From Bacteroidales bacterium UBA2287 (GTDB lineage Bacteria > Bacteroidota > Bacteroidia > Bacteroidales > Tenuifilaceae), in assembly GCA_002345675.1 (NCBI GenBank), contig DDWL01000008.1:9095-73094 (forward strand): DNA of 64,000 bases, read 5' to 3'. Positions within the stretch are counted from its first letter, which is position 1; every line of letters begins with the position of its first letter. The notes under the pieces were generated by a model. The model saw only the letters and a program-made list of their open reading frames with translations, ran no database searches and had not been told where the DNA came from. Below are positions 44,360 through 52,145 of this stretch, in pieces. The translations under genes and the position numbers were made by a program.

Positions 44360-44669
44360 ATAGCCACGCCCCGGTAGTTGTAGGGGTAGCCCGTGGGAAA
44401 TTTAATTCATAAATAATGAGCCCTGATTAATTAAACATGCTATATAACTAGAGCCAAAAAATGGTTACAAACGGGTTAAAATCCAATGTCGTTAAGTTAA
44501 CAATTCCTATTGACGCTTCCAAGTCCGCTGGACTCCCGATAGTTATCGGGAGGAAGGTCTTTAACTTGGCATCGTCTGAAAGACATGCAAACGTTAAAAG
44601 ACCTTAACTAAACGATAACGGGTTTACACCCCATAAACAACTAGCATTTCAACCTTAAAAACAGAATAT
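44360..44669. other. intergenic stretch with palindromes and repeat fragments
   Basis: About 310 bases, no gene. It contains a left-end fragment AGCCACGCCCCGGTAGTT near 44362, related to the element at 51612, and an 18-20 base palindrome at 44533-44552. Confidence 0.6.
44533..44552. repeat. copy of the dispersed palindrome
   Basis: CTCCCGATAGTTATCGGGAG, 9-base arms around GT, in the gap between the two glucanase genes. Confidence 0.85.
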
Positions 44670-46052
44670 ATGAGAATCTATAGATTTTTACTACTTTTTG
44701 TTCTGATTCTTTCAGCCTGCGATCAGCCACAAAGTATTGTATACAAGTCGAATGGGAAAGTTGACTATCCTATTACAGCTGATGAGGAAACTATGCTCGA
44801 CTCCATTCAGCATAAAACCTTTCTCTTCTTTTTAAACGAGCACCATCCCGAATGGGGAATTGTAAAGGATCGCGCAGCAGCTTGGGCTCCCTCGAGTACT
44901 GCATCAACAGGGTTTGGTATTCCTTGCTTTGCAATAGGTGTTGAGCGTAACTGGATTACAAGGGAACAAGCAGCCCAAATAACTTTGAATATGCTTAATT
45001 TCTACATGAATTCCAATCAGAGCACCGATTCCACAGCTGCTGGCTATAAAGGGTTTTACTACCACTTTCATAGAATGAAAACTGGAGCTCGCGAGTGGAA
45101 ATGCGAACTGTCATCGGTCGACACGGGTTTGCTAATGATGGGGATTCTCTTTGCCCGAAACTACTACAACACCGACAATGAGGTTGAAAAGCAGATTCGT
45201 TCATTAGCCGGCGTTTTACTTGGCAGGGTCGATTGGGATTTTTTGGAGATGCCCGACTCGGGACATTTTGCTCGTACAATTTCAATGGGCTGGTACCCCG
45301 AAACAGGCCAACATAATATGGGTTGGAAAGGCTATAACGAAGCCCTTTTCCTTTACATTTTAGCCGCAGGGTCGGGAATGGAAAATGTTGAAAGAAGCTA
45401 CGAAGCTTGGCTAAAATCGTACAAGTGGAATACGCCCTACGAGGGTTTGTCGCATGCTGCATTTCCTCCTTTATTTGGCCATCAGTTCTCGCAGGCATTT
45501 ATCGATTTTCGCGGACTAGTCGATCCCTATATGAAAGAAAAAGGCATTGATTACTTCGAAAATTCTCGCCGTGCAACCTACGTTCAGCGTTTGTACGCAA
45601 TCGAGAATCCAAAGGGCTGGGTTGGCTACGATTCGCTTAGCTGGGGAGTAACAGCTAGCGATGGTCCAACGGAAAAGTATAACTTCGACGATAAAGTGTT
45701 TGAGGGTTATGCAGGAAGAGGCACAAGCGGCCCCGACTATAATTACTTCGACGACGGAACTATTGCGCCATACGCATCGATTTCATCGTTACCCTTTGCT
45801 CCCGAAATTGTTTTGCCAACAATAAAATCGATGCTTCAAAAGAATGACCAAAAGCTTTGGGGAAAATATGGCTTTTACGATGCTTTTAATCCAACGGCAA
45901 AATGGGTTAACGACGATTTTATTGGAATTGCTCAGGGCCCAATGCTAATTATGATCGAAAACTTTCGTACGGGTTTAGTTTGGAACTATGTTATGAAAGA
46001 CCCAATAATTCAAAAAGGCTTAAACAAACTAGAGTACGAGTATTTAGAGTAG
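44670..46052 (+). CDS. second GH144-type glucanase lipoprotein
   Basis: A 460-residue lipoprotein (LILSACDQP) consisting almost entirely of the PF10091 domain: MLDSIQHKTFLFFLNEHHPE, ASTGFGIPCFAIGVERNWIT, ELSSVDTGLLMMGILFARNY, GYNEALFLYILAAGS, WVGYDSLSWGVTASDG, WGKYGFYDAFNPTAKWV, IAQGPMLIMIENFRTGL. It lacks the Ig-like domain of the preceding paralogue and differs throughout, so the two probably divide endo and exo tasks on the same glucan. Confidence 0.83.
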   Translation: MRIYRFLLLFVLILSACDQPQSIVYKSNGKVDYPITADEETMLDSIQHKTFLFFLNEHHPEWGIVKDRAAAWAPSSTASTGFGIPCFAIGVERNWITREQAAQITLNMLNFYMNSNQSTDSTAAGYKGFYYHFHRMKTGAREWKCELSSVDTGLLMMGILFARNYYNTDNEVEKQIRSLAGVLLGRVDWDFLEMPDSGHFARTISMGWYPETGQHNMGWKGYNEALFLYILAAGSGMENVERSYEAWLKSYKWNTPYEGLSHAAFPPLFGHQFSQAFIDFRGLVDPYMKEKGIDYFENSRRATYVQRLYAIENPKGWVGYDSLSWGVTASDGPTEKYNFDDKVFEGYAGRGTSGPDYNYFDDGTIAPYASISSLPFAPEIVLPTIKSMLQKNDQKLWGKYGFYDAFNPTAKWVNDDFIGIAQGPMLIMIENFRTGLVWNYVMKDPIIQKGLNKLEYEYLE

Positions 46053-46082
46053 CTATAGATTGACATTGTGAGGGCTGTCATA

Positions 46083-46320
46083 ATCAACATCAATAAAAAG
46101 TAGAAGTATTTTAGCTACGGAGTAGCGAACTGTTTATAGTAACAAAAACTAATATTAACCAAAAACTCCATAGGAGCGCCCTGTAAATATGGTAAATACC
46201 TATTCGCAAATGTACGAACAAATTGTTTTTGCAGTTCAAGAGAGCGCTCCTCTGGAGTTTTGATGCTTTGATAAATATTTACTATAAACATAAAGCCCCG
46301 CTGGGGCAAGTTTAAACAAT
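46083..46320. repeat. nested inverted-repeat element, copy 1 (outer ends missing)
   Basis: Matches 51664-51912 over about 235 bases with scattered differences. The inner arms are GTTTATAGTAA (46132-46142) with TTACTATAAAC (46279-46289), and AAACTCCATAGGAGCGC with GCGCTCCTCTGGAGTTT around 46164-46260. It ends with the hairpin GCCCCGCTGGGGC just before the next gene. Confidence 0.9.
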
Positions 46321-46330
46321 TTCTAAAATA

Positions 46331-49300
46331 ATGAATACTCTATTTAAAAACGTAATTACAATATCGGCCATATTGCTTTTCTCGTGCACTAACGTCTCGT
46401 CGCAAAACATTTCGCTCGACGAATTTGAAAGCAAAACCGGCTGGGAGTTTATTAAGTCCGATGGAGTTGACCTAAACTTGTCGGTAGACGAAGGATTTGC
46501 AGGGAATGCCTTACGTTTCGATTACAATTTCACAAAAGGTACTGGTTATGGCGGAATTCAAAAATGGTTCCCCATCGATTTGCCCGATAACTATGAATTT
46601 ACCTTTTACATTAAGGCCGAGTCGCCTGCCAATAATTTTGAAATAAAGTTTATCGACAGCTCTGGCGAAAATGTTTGGTGGGTTAACTTTCGTAATTATG
46701 ATTTTTCGAAGGAATGGAAAAAAATTCGCATAAAAAAAAGGCATATCAGTTTTGCCTGGGGGCCAACAACAAATAAAAATCTGAAACGAATCGACCGAAT
46801 TGAGTTCACCGTAGCATCGTTTGTTGGAGGCAAAGGAACCGTATGGCTCGACAATCTTAAGTTTGAACAACTCGAATCCGAAACCGATTTATACCCAGTG
46901 CCCAAAGTAACTGCATCTTCTTCGTTAAAAAAATTCACGTCCGAGGTTGCCGTTAGTCAGTCGAATGTAATTAACTGGCAAAGTTTTGGGGCTGCAAATC
47001 AGTATTTTATACTCGACTTTACCACTAAGCGAGAGTTTGGGGGGTTGCAAATTAGCTGGCTAAACGATTTTTATGCGAAAAGCTTCGATATTCTACTCTC
47101 CAGCGATGCTGAAAACTGGGAAAAGGTTTACTCTGCTCGCTCAAATCAAAGTAATGTAAGTTTTATTAGGCTGCCCGAAGCTTATGCAAAATACTTAAAA
47201 ATTAACCTTTTCGAAAGCAACTCTCCCAAAGGGTTTGGAATTGGTTCCATAACAATTCTCGATGTTAACAGTTCGCTAACTGTAAACGATTACTTAGCTT
47301 ATATTGCAAAAAATTCTACTACAGGTAACTACCCACGATACTTTCTAAAACAAGCTTCGTACTGGACTGTAACTGGTGTAAATAACGACACTAAGGAAGC
47401 GCTAATTAACGAGGACGGAATGGTTGAGGTCGATAAGGCCATGTTTTCGTTAGAACCAATGATTAAAGTTGGAAACACGCTTTTTAACTGGGAAAATGTG
47501 CAATCGTCGCAGTCGTTAAGCTTCGTCGATAGTAGTAATGAGTTTAGTTTTACTCCCTCTGTAACATGGAATTGCGATGGTTTAAAATTTGTAACCGGCG
47601 TGTCGGCAAGCGGAGAAGCCAATAAGAGTGCAAGGCTAAACATTGGCTACTACTTTAAAAATACCACTTCTAAAGTTAAGGATTTTGAATTTTTCGTACT
47701 TATTCGTCCATTCCAAGTTAACCCATACTACCAGTTTCTGAATCTTGCTGGGGGCGCTGGCAAAATAACATCGATAAAAGAGGAAGAGCTGGGTAGAAAA
47801 ATAAATGTAGATAGCAATGCGATATTTTCGCTGAGGCAATATAGCTCGTTTTCGGCTGGCACATTCGACGAAGGGAATGCTGTTGATTTTCTGCGAGAGG
47901 GGAAATCGTTTTCAAAACAATCGACCATCGATTCAAACGGATTGGCAAATGGAATTTTGAAATACTCATTACGTCTTAATCCAGGCGAACAAACTCGGTT
48001 TTTTGTTGTAGTGCCATTTTACGACGCAAACTCCGTTGGAAATGAAATAGATAACGAGTTTGTTGCCAACGAATTTAAACTGGCCAACGACTTTTGGCAA
48101 TCCAAGGTGAGCCACATTAAATTCAACTTGCCTAAATCGGCCGAAAGAATTGTAAGTGCTTACAAATCAAATCTTGCCTATATTCTTGTTAACAGGGATA
48201 AAGCAGGCATTCAGCCTGGCTCACGATCGTACGAACGAAGCTGGATTCGCGATGGAGCATTAACTTCTTCGGCACTACTTAAATCGGGGATTATTGAGGA
48301 GGTTAAGGATTTTATCGATTGGTACGCAAGCCATCAGTACGAAAATGGGAAAGTTCCCTGCGTGGTCGATTTTAGAGGTCCCGATCCAGTTCCCGAAAAC
48401 GACAGCCACGGGCAGCTGATTTATTTAATACGCGAATACTTTAACTTTACTAAGGATACGGCATTCCTCCAATCGAAAAATCATAATGTACTTATGGCCG
48501 TTGAGTATATCGAATCGCTTATTGCCGAAAGATCAACCGATCATTTTAAACATGGCAACGACAGCGTTCGTGCCTACTTTGGATTGGTTCCCGAGTCAAT
48601 TAGCCACGAGGGCTACTCCGAAAAGCCGATGCACTCGTACTGGGATAACTTTTTTATAATGAAAGGCTTAAAGGATGCAGCTGAAATACAACGAATTCTT
48701 GGCGAAAGCGCATCTTTCGAAAGAATTGTTAAAATTCGAAATGCATTCAATGAAAATCTTTACAGCTCGCTAAATCTCGCAATAAAAACGAGAGGAATTG
48801 ATTATATCCCAGGCTGTGTTGAACTGGGCGATTTCGATGCAACATCAACCACCATTGCACTAACTCCCTGCAACGAGCTTGTAAATTTGCCAAAGCCTCA
48901 GGTTTACAATACTTTCGACAAGTACTACAAATTCTTTGTAAATAGAAGAGACGGCAAAGCCGACTGGATAAACTACACACCATACGAAAATCGCTTGATT
49001 GGCTCATTTGTTCTTTTAGATCAACCCGATAGGGCTCACGAGTTAATCGAATTTTTTCTTAACGACCAGCGTCCACAGGGTTGGCACCATTGGGCCGAAG
49101 TGGTGTGGAACGATTACCGAACTCCTCGTTTTATTGGCGACATGCCGCATACGTGGGTTGGTAGCGACTTTGTAAACTCAATACGTTCGTTGTTTGTTTA
49201 CGAAAATGAGTGGGACGAGTCGCTTGTTTTAGCTTCTGCGCTTTATCAAGATTGGATTGACTCTCCCAGTGGTATGTCAATTGAAAACCTTCCAACTTAC

Positions 49301-49519
49301 TTTGGCGAAATTTCCTATTCAATTAAAAAGGATAATGATAAGTATAAGTTTTCCATTTATGGCAATGTAAGGCTTCCTGCCAATGGCATTAAAATAAAAA
49401 ACTTCAACGGATCGAGGCTGCCAAAAAAGATAACCATAAATGGAGTTGATAGTAATTTGTTTAGCAAAAAGGAAATTGTTGTGAAAGAGTTTCCTGCCGA
49501 CGTCGTGATTTACTACTAA
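46331..49519 (+). CDS. multidomain six-hairpin-fold enzyme with CBM11-like and F5/8 C domains, family unassigned
   Basis: A 1062-residue exported protein, possibly a lipoprotein (LLFSCTNVSSQ). Visible parts: about 28-185 a CBM11/CIA30-like sandwich (NALRFDYNFTKGTGYGGIQ, GTVWLDNLKFEQ); about 190-310 a discoidin-like F5/8 type C domain (YFILDFTTKREFGGLQISW); about 320-600 a beta-sandwich; about 605-985 an alpha/alpha six-hairpin catalytic domain (RSWIRDGALTSSALLKSG with Trp638 and Asp641, VPCVVDFRGPDPVPENDSHG, MHSYWDNFFIMKGLKDA, GWHHWAEVVWND); then a short beta end. I do not recognise its glycoside-hydrolase family. Its place between the glucanases and the transporter suggests action on the same beta-glucan or on its substituents. 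Confidence 0.7.
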   Translation: MNTLFKNVITISAILLFSCTNVSSQNISLDEFESKTGWEFIKSDGVDLNLSVDEGFAGNALRFDYNFTKGTGYGGIQKWFPIDLPDNYEFTFYIKAESPANNFEIKFIDSSGENVWWVNFRNYDFSKEWKKIRIKKRHISFAWGPTTNKNLKRIDRIEFTVASFVGGKGTVWLDNLKFEQLESETDLYPVPKVTASSSLKKFTSEVAVSQSNVINWQSFGAANQYFILDFTTKREFGGLQISWLNDFYAKSFDILLSSDAENWEKVYSARSNQSNVSFIRLPEAYAKYLKINLFESNSPKGFGIGSITILDVNSSLTVNDYLAYIAKNSTTGNYPRYFLKQASYWTVTGVNNDTKEALINEDGMVEVDKAMFSLEPMIKVGNTLFNWENVQSSQSLSFVDSSNEFSFTPSVTWNCDGLKFVTGVSASGEANKSARLNIGYYFKNTTSKVKDFEFFVLIRPFQVNPYYQFLNLAGGAGKITSIKEEELGRKINVDSNAIFSLRQYSSFSAGTFDEGNAVDFLREGKSFSKQSTIDSNGLANGILKYSLRLNPGEQTRFFVVVPFYDANSVGNEIDNEFVANEFKLANDFWQSKVSHIKFNLPKSAERIVSAYKSNLAYILVNRDKAGIQPGSRSYERSWIRDGALTSSALLKSGIIEEVKDFIDWYASHQYENGKVPCVVDFRGPDPVPENDSHGQLIYLIREYFNFTKDTAFLQSKNHNVLMAVEYIESLIAERSTDHFKHGNDSVRAYFGLVPESISHEGYSEKPMHSYWDNFFIMKGLKDAAEIQRILGESASFERIVKIRNAFNENLYSSLNLAIKTRGIDYIPGCVELGDFDATSTTIALTPCNELVNLPKPQVYNTFDKYYKFFVNRRDGKADWINYTPYENRLIGSFVLLDQPDRAHELIEFFLNDQRPQGWHHWAEVVWNDYRTPRFIGDMPHTWVGSDFVNSIRSLFVYENEWDESLVLASALYQDWIDSPSGMSIENLPTYFGEISYSIKKDNDKYKFSIYGNVRLPANGIKIKNFNGSRLPKKITINGVDSNLFSKKEIVVKEFPADVVIYY

Positions 49520-49536
49520 CGTTTAAAACCCCACAT

Positions 49537-51594
49537 ATGAACCCAAAGGAACCCACAGCTGCTCCGATTAGTAATCCCGACGATCGCATTAAGTTTTCGC
49601 AGCTAGCTGCCTATGGCTCAGGAGGAATTATACCCATTGCCCTGTTTAACATTGCCGGAATACTGGTAGGTTTAATGGGAAATATTAGCCTTGGGCTAAA
49701 TGCCTTTTGGCTGGGCGTTATTTTGATTATTCCTCGTTTGTGGGATGCTGTTTCCGATCCAGTAATAGGTCACCTCTCCGACAATGCCCGAACCCGTTGG
49801 GGTCGCAGACGTCCCTTTATACTCGTAGGAGGAATTCTGGTTGCAGTTTTCTTTGTGCTAATGTGGTGGATTCCCAAAGGCGACATGGTAAGGGTTTGGT
49901 TCCCCTCCGAGGCGGGTTATCAATGGTTTCAACTTTCCTACATTCTCTTCACCCTCCTTCTATTTTACACCGCCTGCACCATTTTCGAAATACCCCACGG
50001 CGCATTGGGTATGGAAATGACCTCCGATTATCACGAACGCACTCGTCTTTTTAGCGCCAAGAGTTTTGTGGGCAATCTGTTTGCAATGAGCACTCCCTGG
50101 CTTTTTGTTCTTGCCAGCATGGAAATTTTTAAGGGCACTGGCGGTAACGAAGCCGATGGAATGCGCTATGTTTCCATATTTATTGCAGCAGTTCTAATTC
50201 CACTCTCTTTCTGGTGGTTTTATTCCCTGCGCGAGCCAGGTTTTAAACGAGTTTCGCAGCAAAAGAAAACGCCATTCTGGAATGACATGAAGCACACCGC
50301 CAGCAACAGAAACTTTATTATGCTGACGCTAACAATTTTCACTCTTGCCATGGGTTTCAACTTTGTTATTCTTTTGGGTTCGTACATTCCCATTTTTTAT
50401 GTTTTTGGAGGCGATAAAGTTGCAGGGGCATATCTTCTTGCCATTAATGGAACCGTTTGGGCCATCACCGGATTGCTTGCGGTTTTTCCACTCAACTGGA
50501 TAAGCCCAAAATTTGGCAAGCGAAACACGCTTATTATTGCCATTGCTCTTATGTGCCTTGCGCAGCTATCCAAAATTGTTTGCTACAATCCATCATATCC
50601 GTACTTAATCGTAATCCCAACAATACTTCTATCTATTGGAATGTTGTTCTTCTTTACACTTGGCTCCTCAATGGTAGGCGATATTTGCGACGAGGATGAT
50701 TTAAATACTGGAACTCGCACCGAAGGAAGTTTTTACTCCGTGTTCTGGTGGTTTATTAAAATGGGAACTGCGCTATCCAGCTTTGTGGCAGGTGCACTAA
50801 TTGTGTTCACCATGTTCGACCAAACCCAAGTAACAAAAGTTGACGATATACAAGGAAGTATCAGAGAAATGCGAAGTAAGGTTCAATCGTGGGAAGGCGA
50901 TAGTGCTTTTAATTTCATCGACAACGACCTGTATAAAAAAATTAATGTTCAGCATGCGGAAGCGCTAAAGGAATCCAAGGATTATTTGATTTATCTTGGG
51001 AAGGAATCCCATAAGTGGAAGAACCAGTCGGTGAGTTTGGGTTCTGAATTGCAAAAGCAGAAAAGCGATGTTTTAGCTAATGCTATTGTGAATACTAATT
51101 CAACAATTAGAGAACTTGACAAACTAAACGACCCAATAAAAAGCATCTTGGTTCAATCCGAAGCCTCCCAAGTTCAATCTGTTGCCAACGAAGTTGTTGT
51201 ACTAACTCTTCGAACTAAACTCGAAAAAGCGAGGGTAAATGCTGTAGAACTCTTGCTGCATTTGCAAGTCAAAACCGACGAAACTAAAAAAAGCAAAGAG
51301 CATTACATTGAGCTTATGCAAAACATTTCGGAAGTTAATGGTATGCTTGCCAATATGGACGTTTCGGTCCCATTAGGCGTTCTCGATAAGGAACTCAGTA
51401 CAATCGAAAGTAAAATTGTTCCGCTTAAAAAGCAAACACCTTTTACCCTTTTAATGATGCGTATTGTTGAAATTGGGTTGCCACTATTCCTCAGCATTTT
51501 TTCAATTTTCTTTGTTCTTCGTTACTCGCTAACCGAAAAACGGTCGCACGAAATAAAGGAACTGCTTAGAATAAGAAATTTGGAAAGGTCGTAA
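49537..51594 (+). CDS. GPH-family sugar transporter with a large coiled-coil insertion before the last helix
   Basis: A 685-residue inner-membrane symporter. Residues 1-427 form the usual MelB-like core with the signature WDAVSDPVIGHLSDNARTRWGRRRP and about 11 helices. Residues about 428-631 are an added hydrophilic, mostly helical coiled-coil region (for example SIREMRSKVQSWEGD, LRTKLEKARVNAVELLLHLQ). A last helix follows (IGLPLFLSIFSIFFVLRYSL). Normal members are 440-500 residues. By standard topology the insertion would project into the periplasm. It starts 17 bases after the previous gene and probably imports sophoro-oligosaccharides for the cytoplasmic GH35 and GH94 enzymes. Confidence 0.85.
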   Translation: MNPKEPTAAPISNPDDRIKFSQLAAYGSGGIIPIALFNIAGILVGLMGNISLGLNAFWLGVILIIPRLWDAVSDPVIGHLSDNARTRWGRRRPFILVGGILVAVFFVLMWWIPKGDMVRVWFPSEAGYQWFQLSYILFTLLLFYTACTIFEIPHGALGMEMTSDYHERTRLFSAKSFVGNLFAMSTPWLFVLASMEIFKGTGGNEADGMRYVSIFIAAVLIPLSFWWFYSLREPGFKRVSQQKKTPFWNDMKHTASNRNFIMLTLTIFTLAMGFNFVILLGSYIPIFYVFGGDKVAGAYLLAINGTVWAITGLLAVFPLNWISPKFGKRNTLIIAIALMCLAQLSKIVCYNPSYPYLIVIPTILLSIGMLFFFTLGSSMVGDICDEDDLNTGTRTEGSFYSVFWWFIKMGTALSSFVAGALIVFTMFDQTQVTKVDDIQGSIREMRSKVQSWEGDSAFNFIDNDLYKKINVQHAEALKESKDYLIYLGKESHKWKNQSVSLGSELQKQKSDVLANAIVNTNSTIRELDKLNDPIKSILVQSEASQVQSVANEVVVLTLRTKLEKARVNAVELLLHLQVKTDETKKSKEHYIELMQNISEVNGMLANMDVSVPLGVLDKELSTIESKIVPLKKQTPFTLLMMRIVEIGLPLFLSIFSIFFVLRYSLTEKRSHEIKELLRIRNLERS

Positions 51595-51611
51595 AAGGGA
51601 TATTTGTTTTA

Positions 51612-51960
51612 GCCACGCCCCGATAGTTATTCATAGCCATCAGGCTGAGGCATTTATTTGATAATCAACATCAATTTGTTGATAAAAGTAGTAAGTATTT
51701 TAGCTACGGAGTAGCTAACTGTTTATAGTAACAAAAACTATTATTAACTAAAAGCTCCATAGGAGCGCCCTGTAAAATATGGTAAAAACCTATTCACAAA
51801 TGTACAATCAAATTGTGTTTGCGGTTCAATAGAGCGCTCCTCTGGAGCTTTAAACGTTTTGATAAATATTTACTATAAACATAAAGCCCCGCTGGGGCAA
51901 GTTAAAACAATTGATAACATTGAATAGCCTGACGGCTTAAAATAACAATCGAGGCGTGGC
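51612..51960. repeat. 349-bp nested inverted-repeat (MITE-like) element, complete copy
   Basis: The 35-base ends 51612-51646 and 51926-51960 are inverted repeats matching at 29 of 35 positions (GCCACGCC at the tip). Inside lie further complementary arms: GTTTATAGTAA (51721-51731) with TTACTATAAAC (51870-51880), and 51752-51768 with 51834-51850, 16 of 17. The hairpin GCCCCGCTGGGGC closes the copy shared with 46083-46320. No reading frame of note is present. It could be a MITE or a structured RNA. Confidence 0.88.
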
Positions 51961-52145
51961 AACTGTTTTACAAAATTTAACCTGTTTTTAAAACAATAGT
52001 CCGGTTTTGTATAACGAATGGGCGTATTGTTATTGTTTTAATAATCAAGCAAATGCGTCTTTGCTCCCGATAGTTATCGGGATCTGCGTGAAATAAAAAT
52101 TTACCAAACTATTGTAAAAGTTACTTACACAAAAAGCATTTAGGA
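51961..52145. other. leader region of the GH35-GH94 genes
   Basis: Contains the palindrome at 52065-52082, inserted in a copy of the GCGTCTTTGCGTGAAATAA repeat. No clear promoter box was found. Confidence 0.4.
52065..52082. repeat. copy of the dispersed palindrome, splitting another repeat
   Basis: TCCCGATAGTTATCGGGA. The flanks TGCGTCTTTGC and GTGAAATAA are contiguous at 9116-9134, so this copy looks like an insertion, with TTTGC and TCTGC on either side. Confidence 0.85.

Noticed and set aside
42701..46052. Glucoamylases acting on starch
   Set aside because: The domain name is historical; characterised PF10091 enzymes act on beta-1,2-glucans, and no starch enzyme accompanies them.
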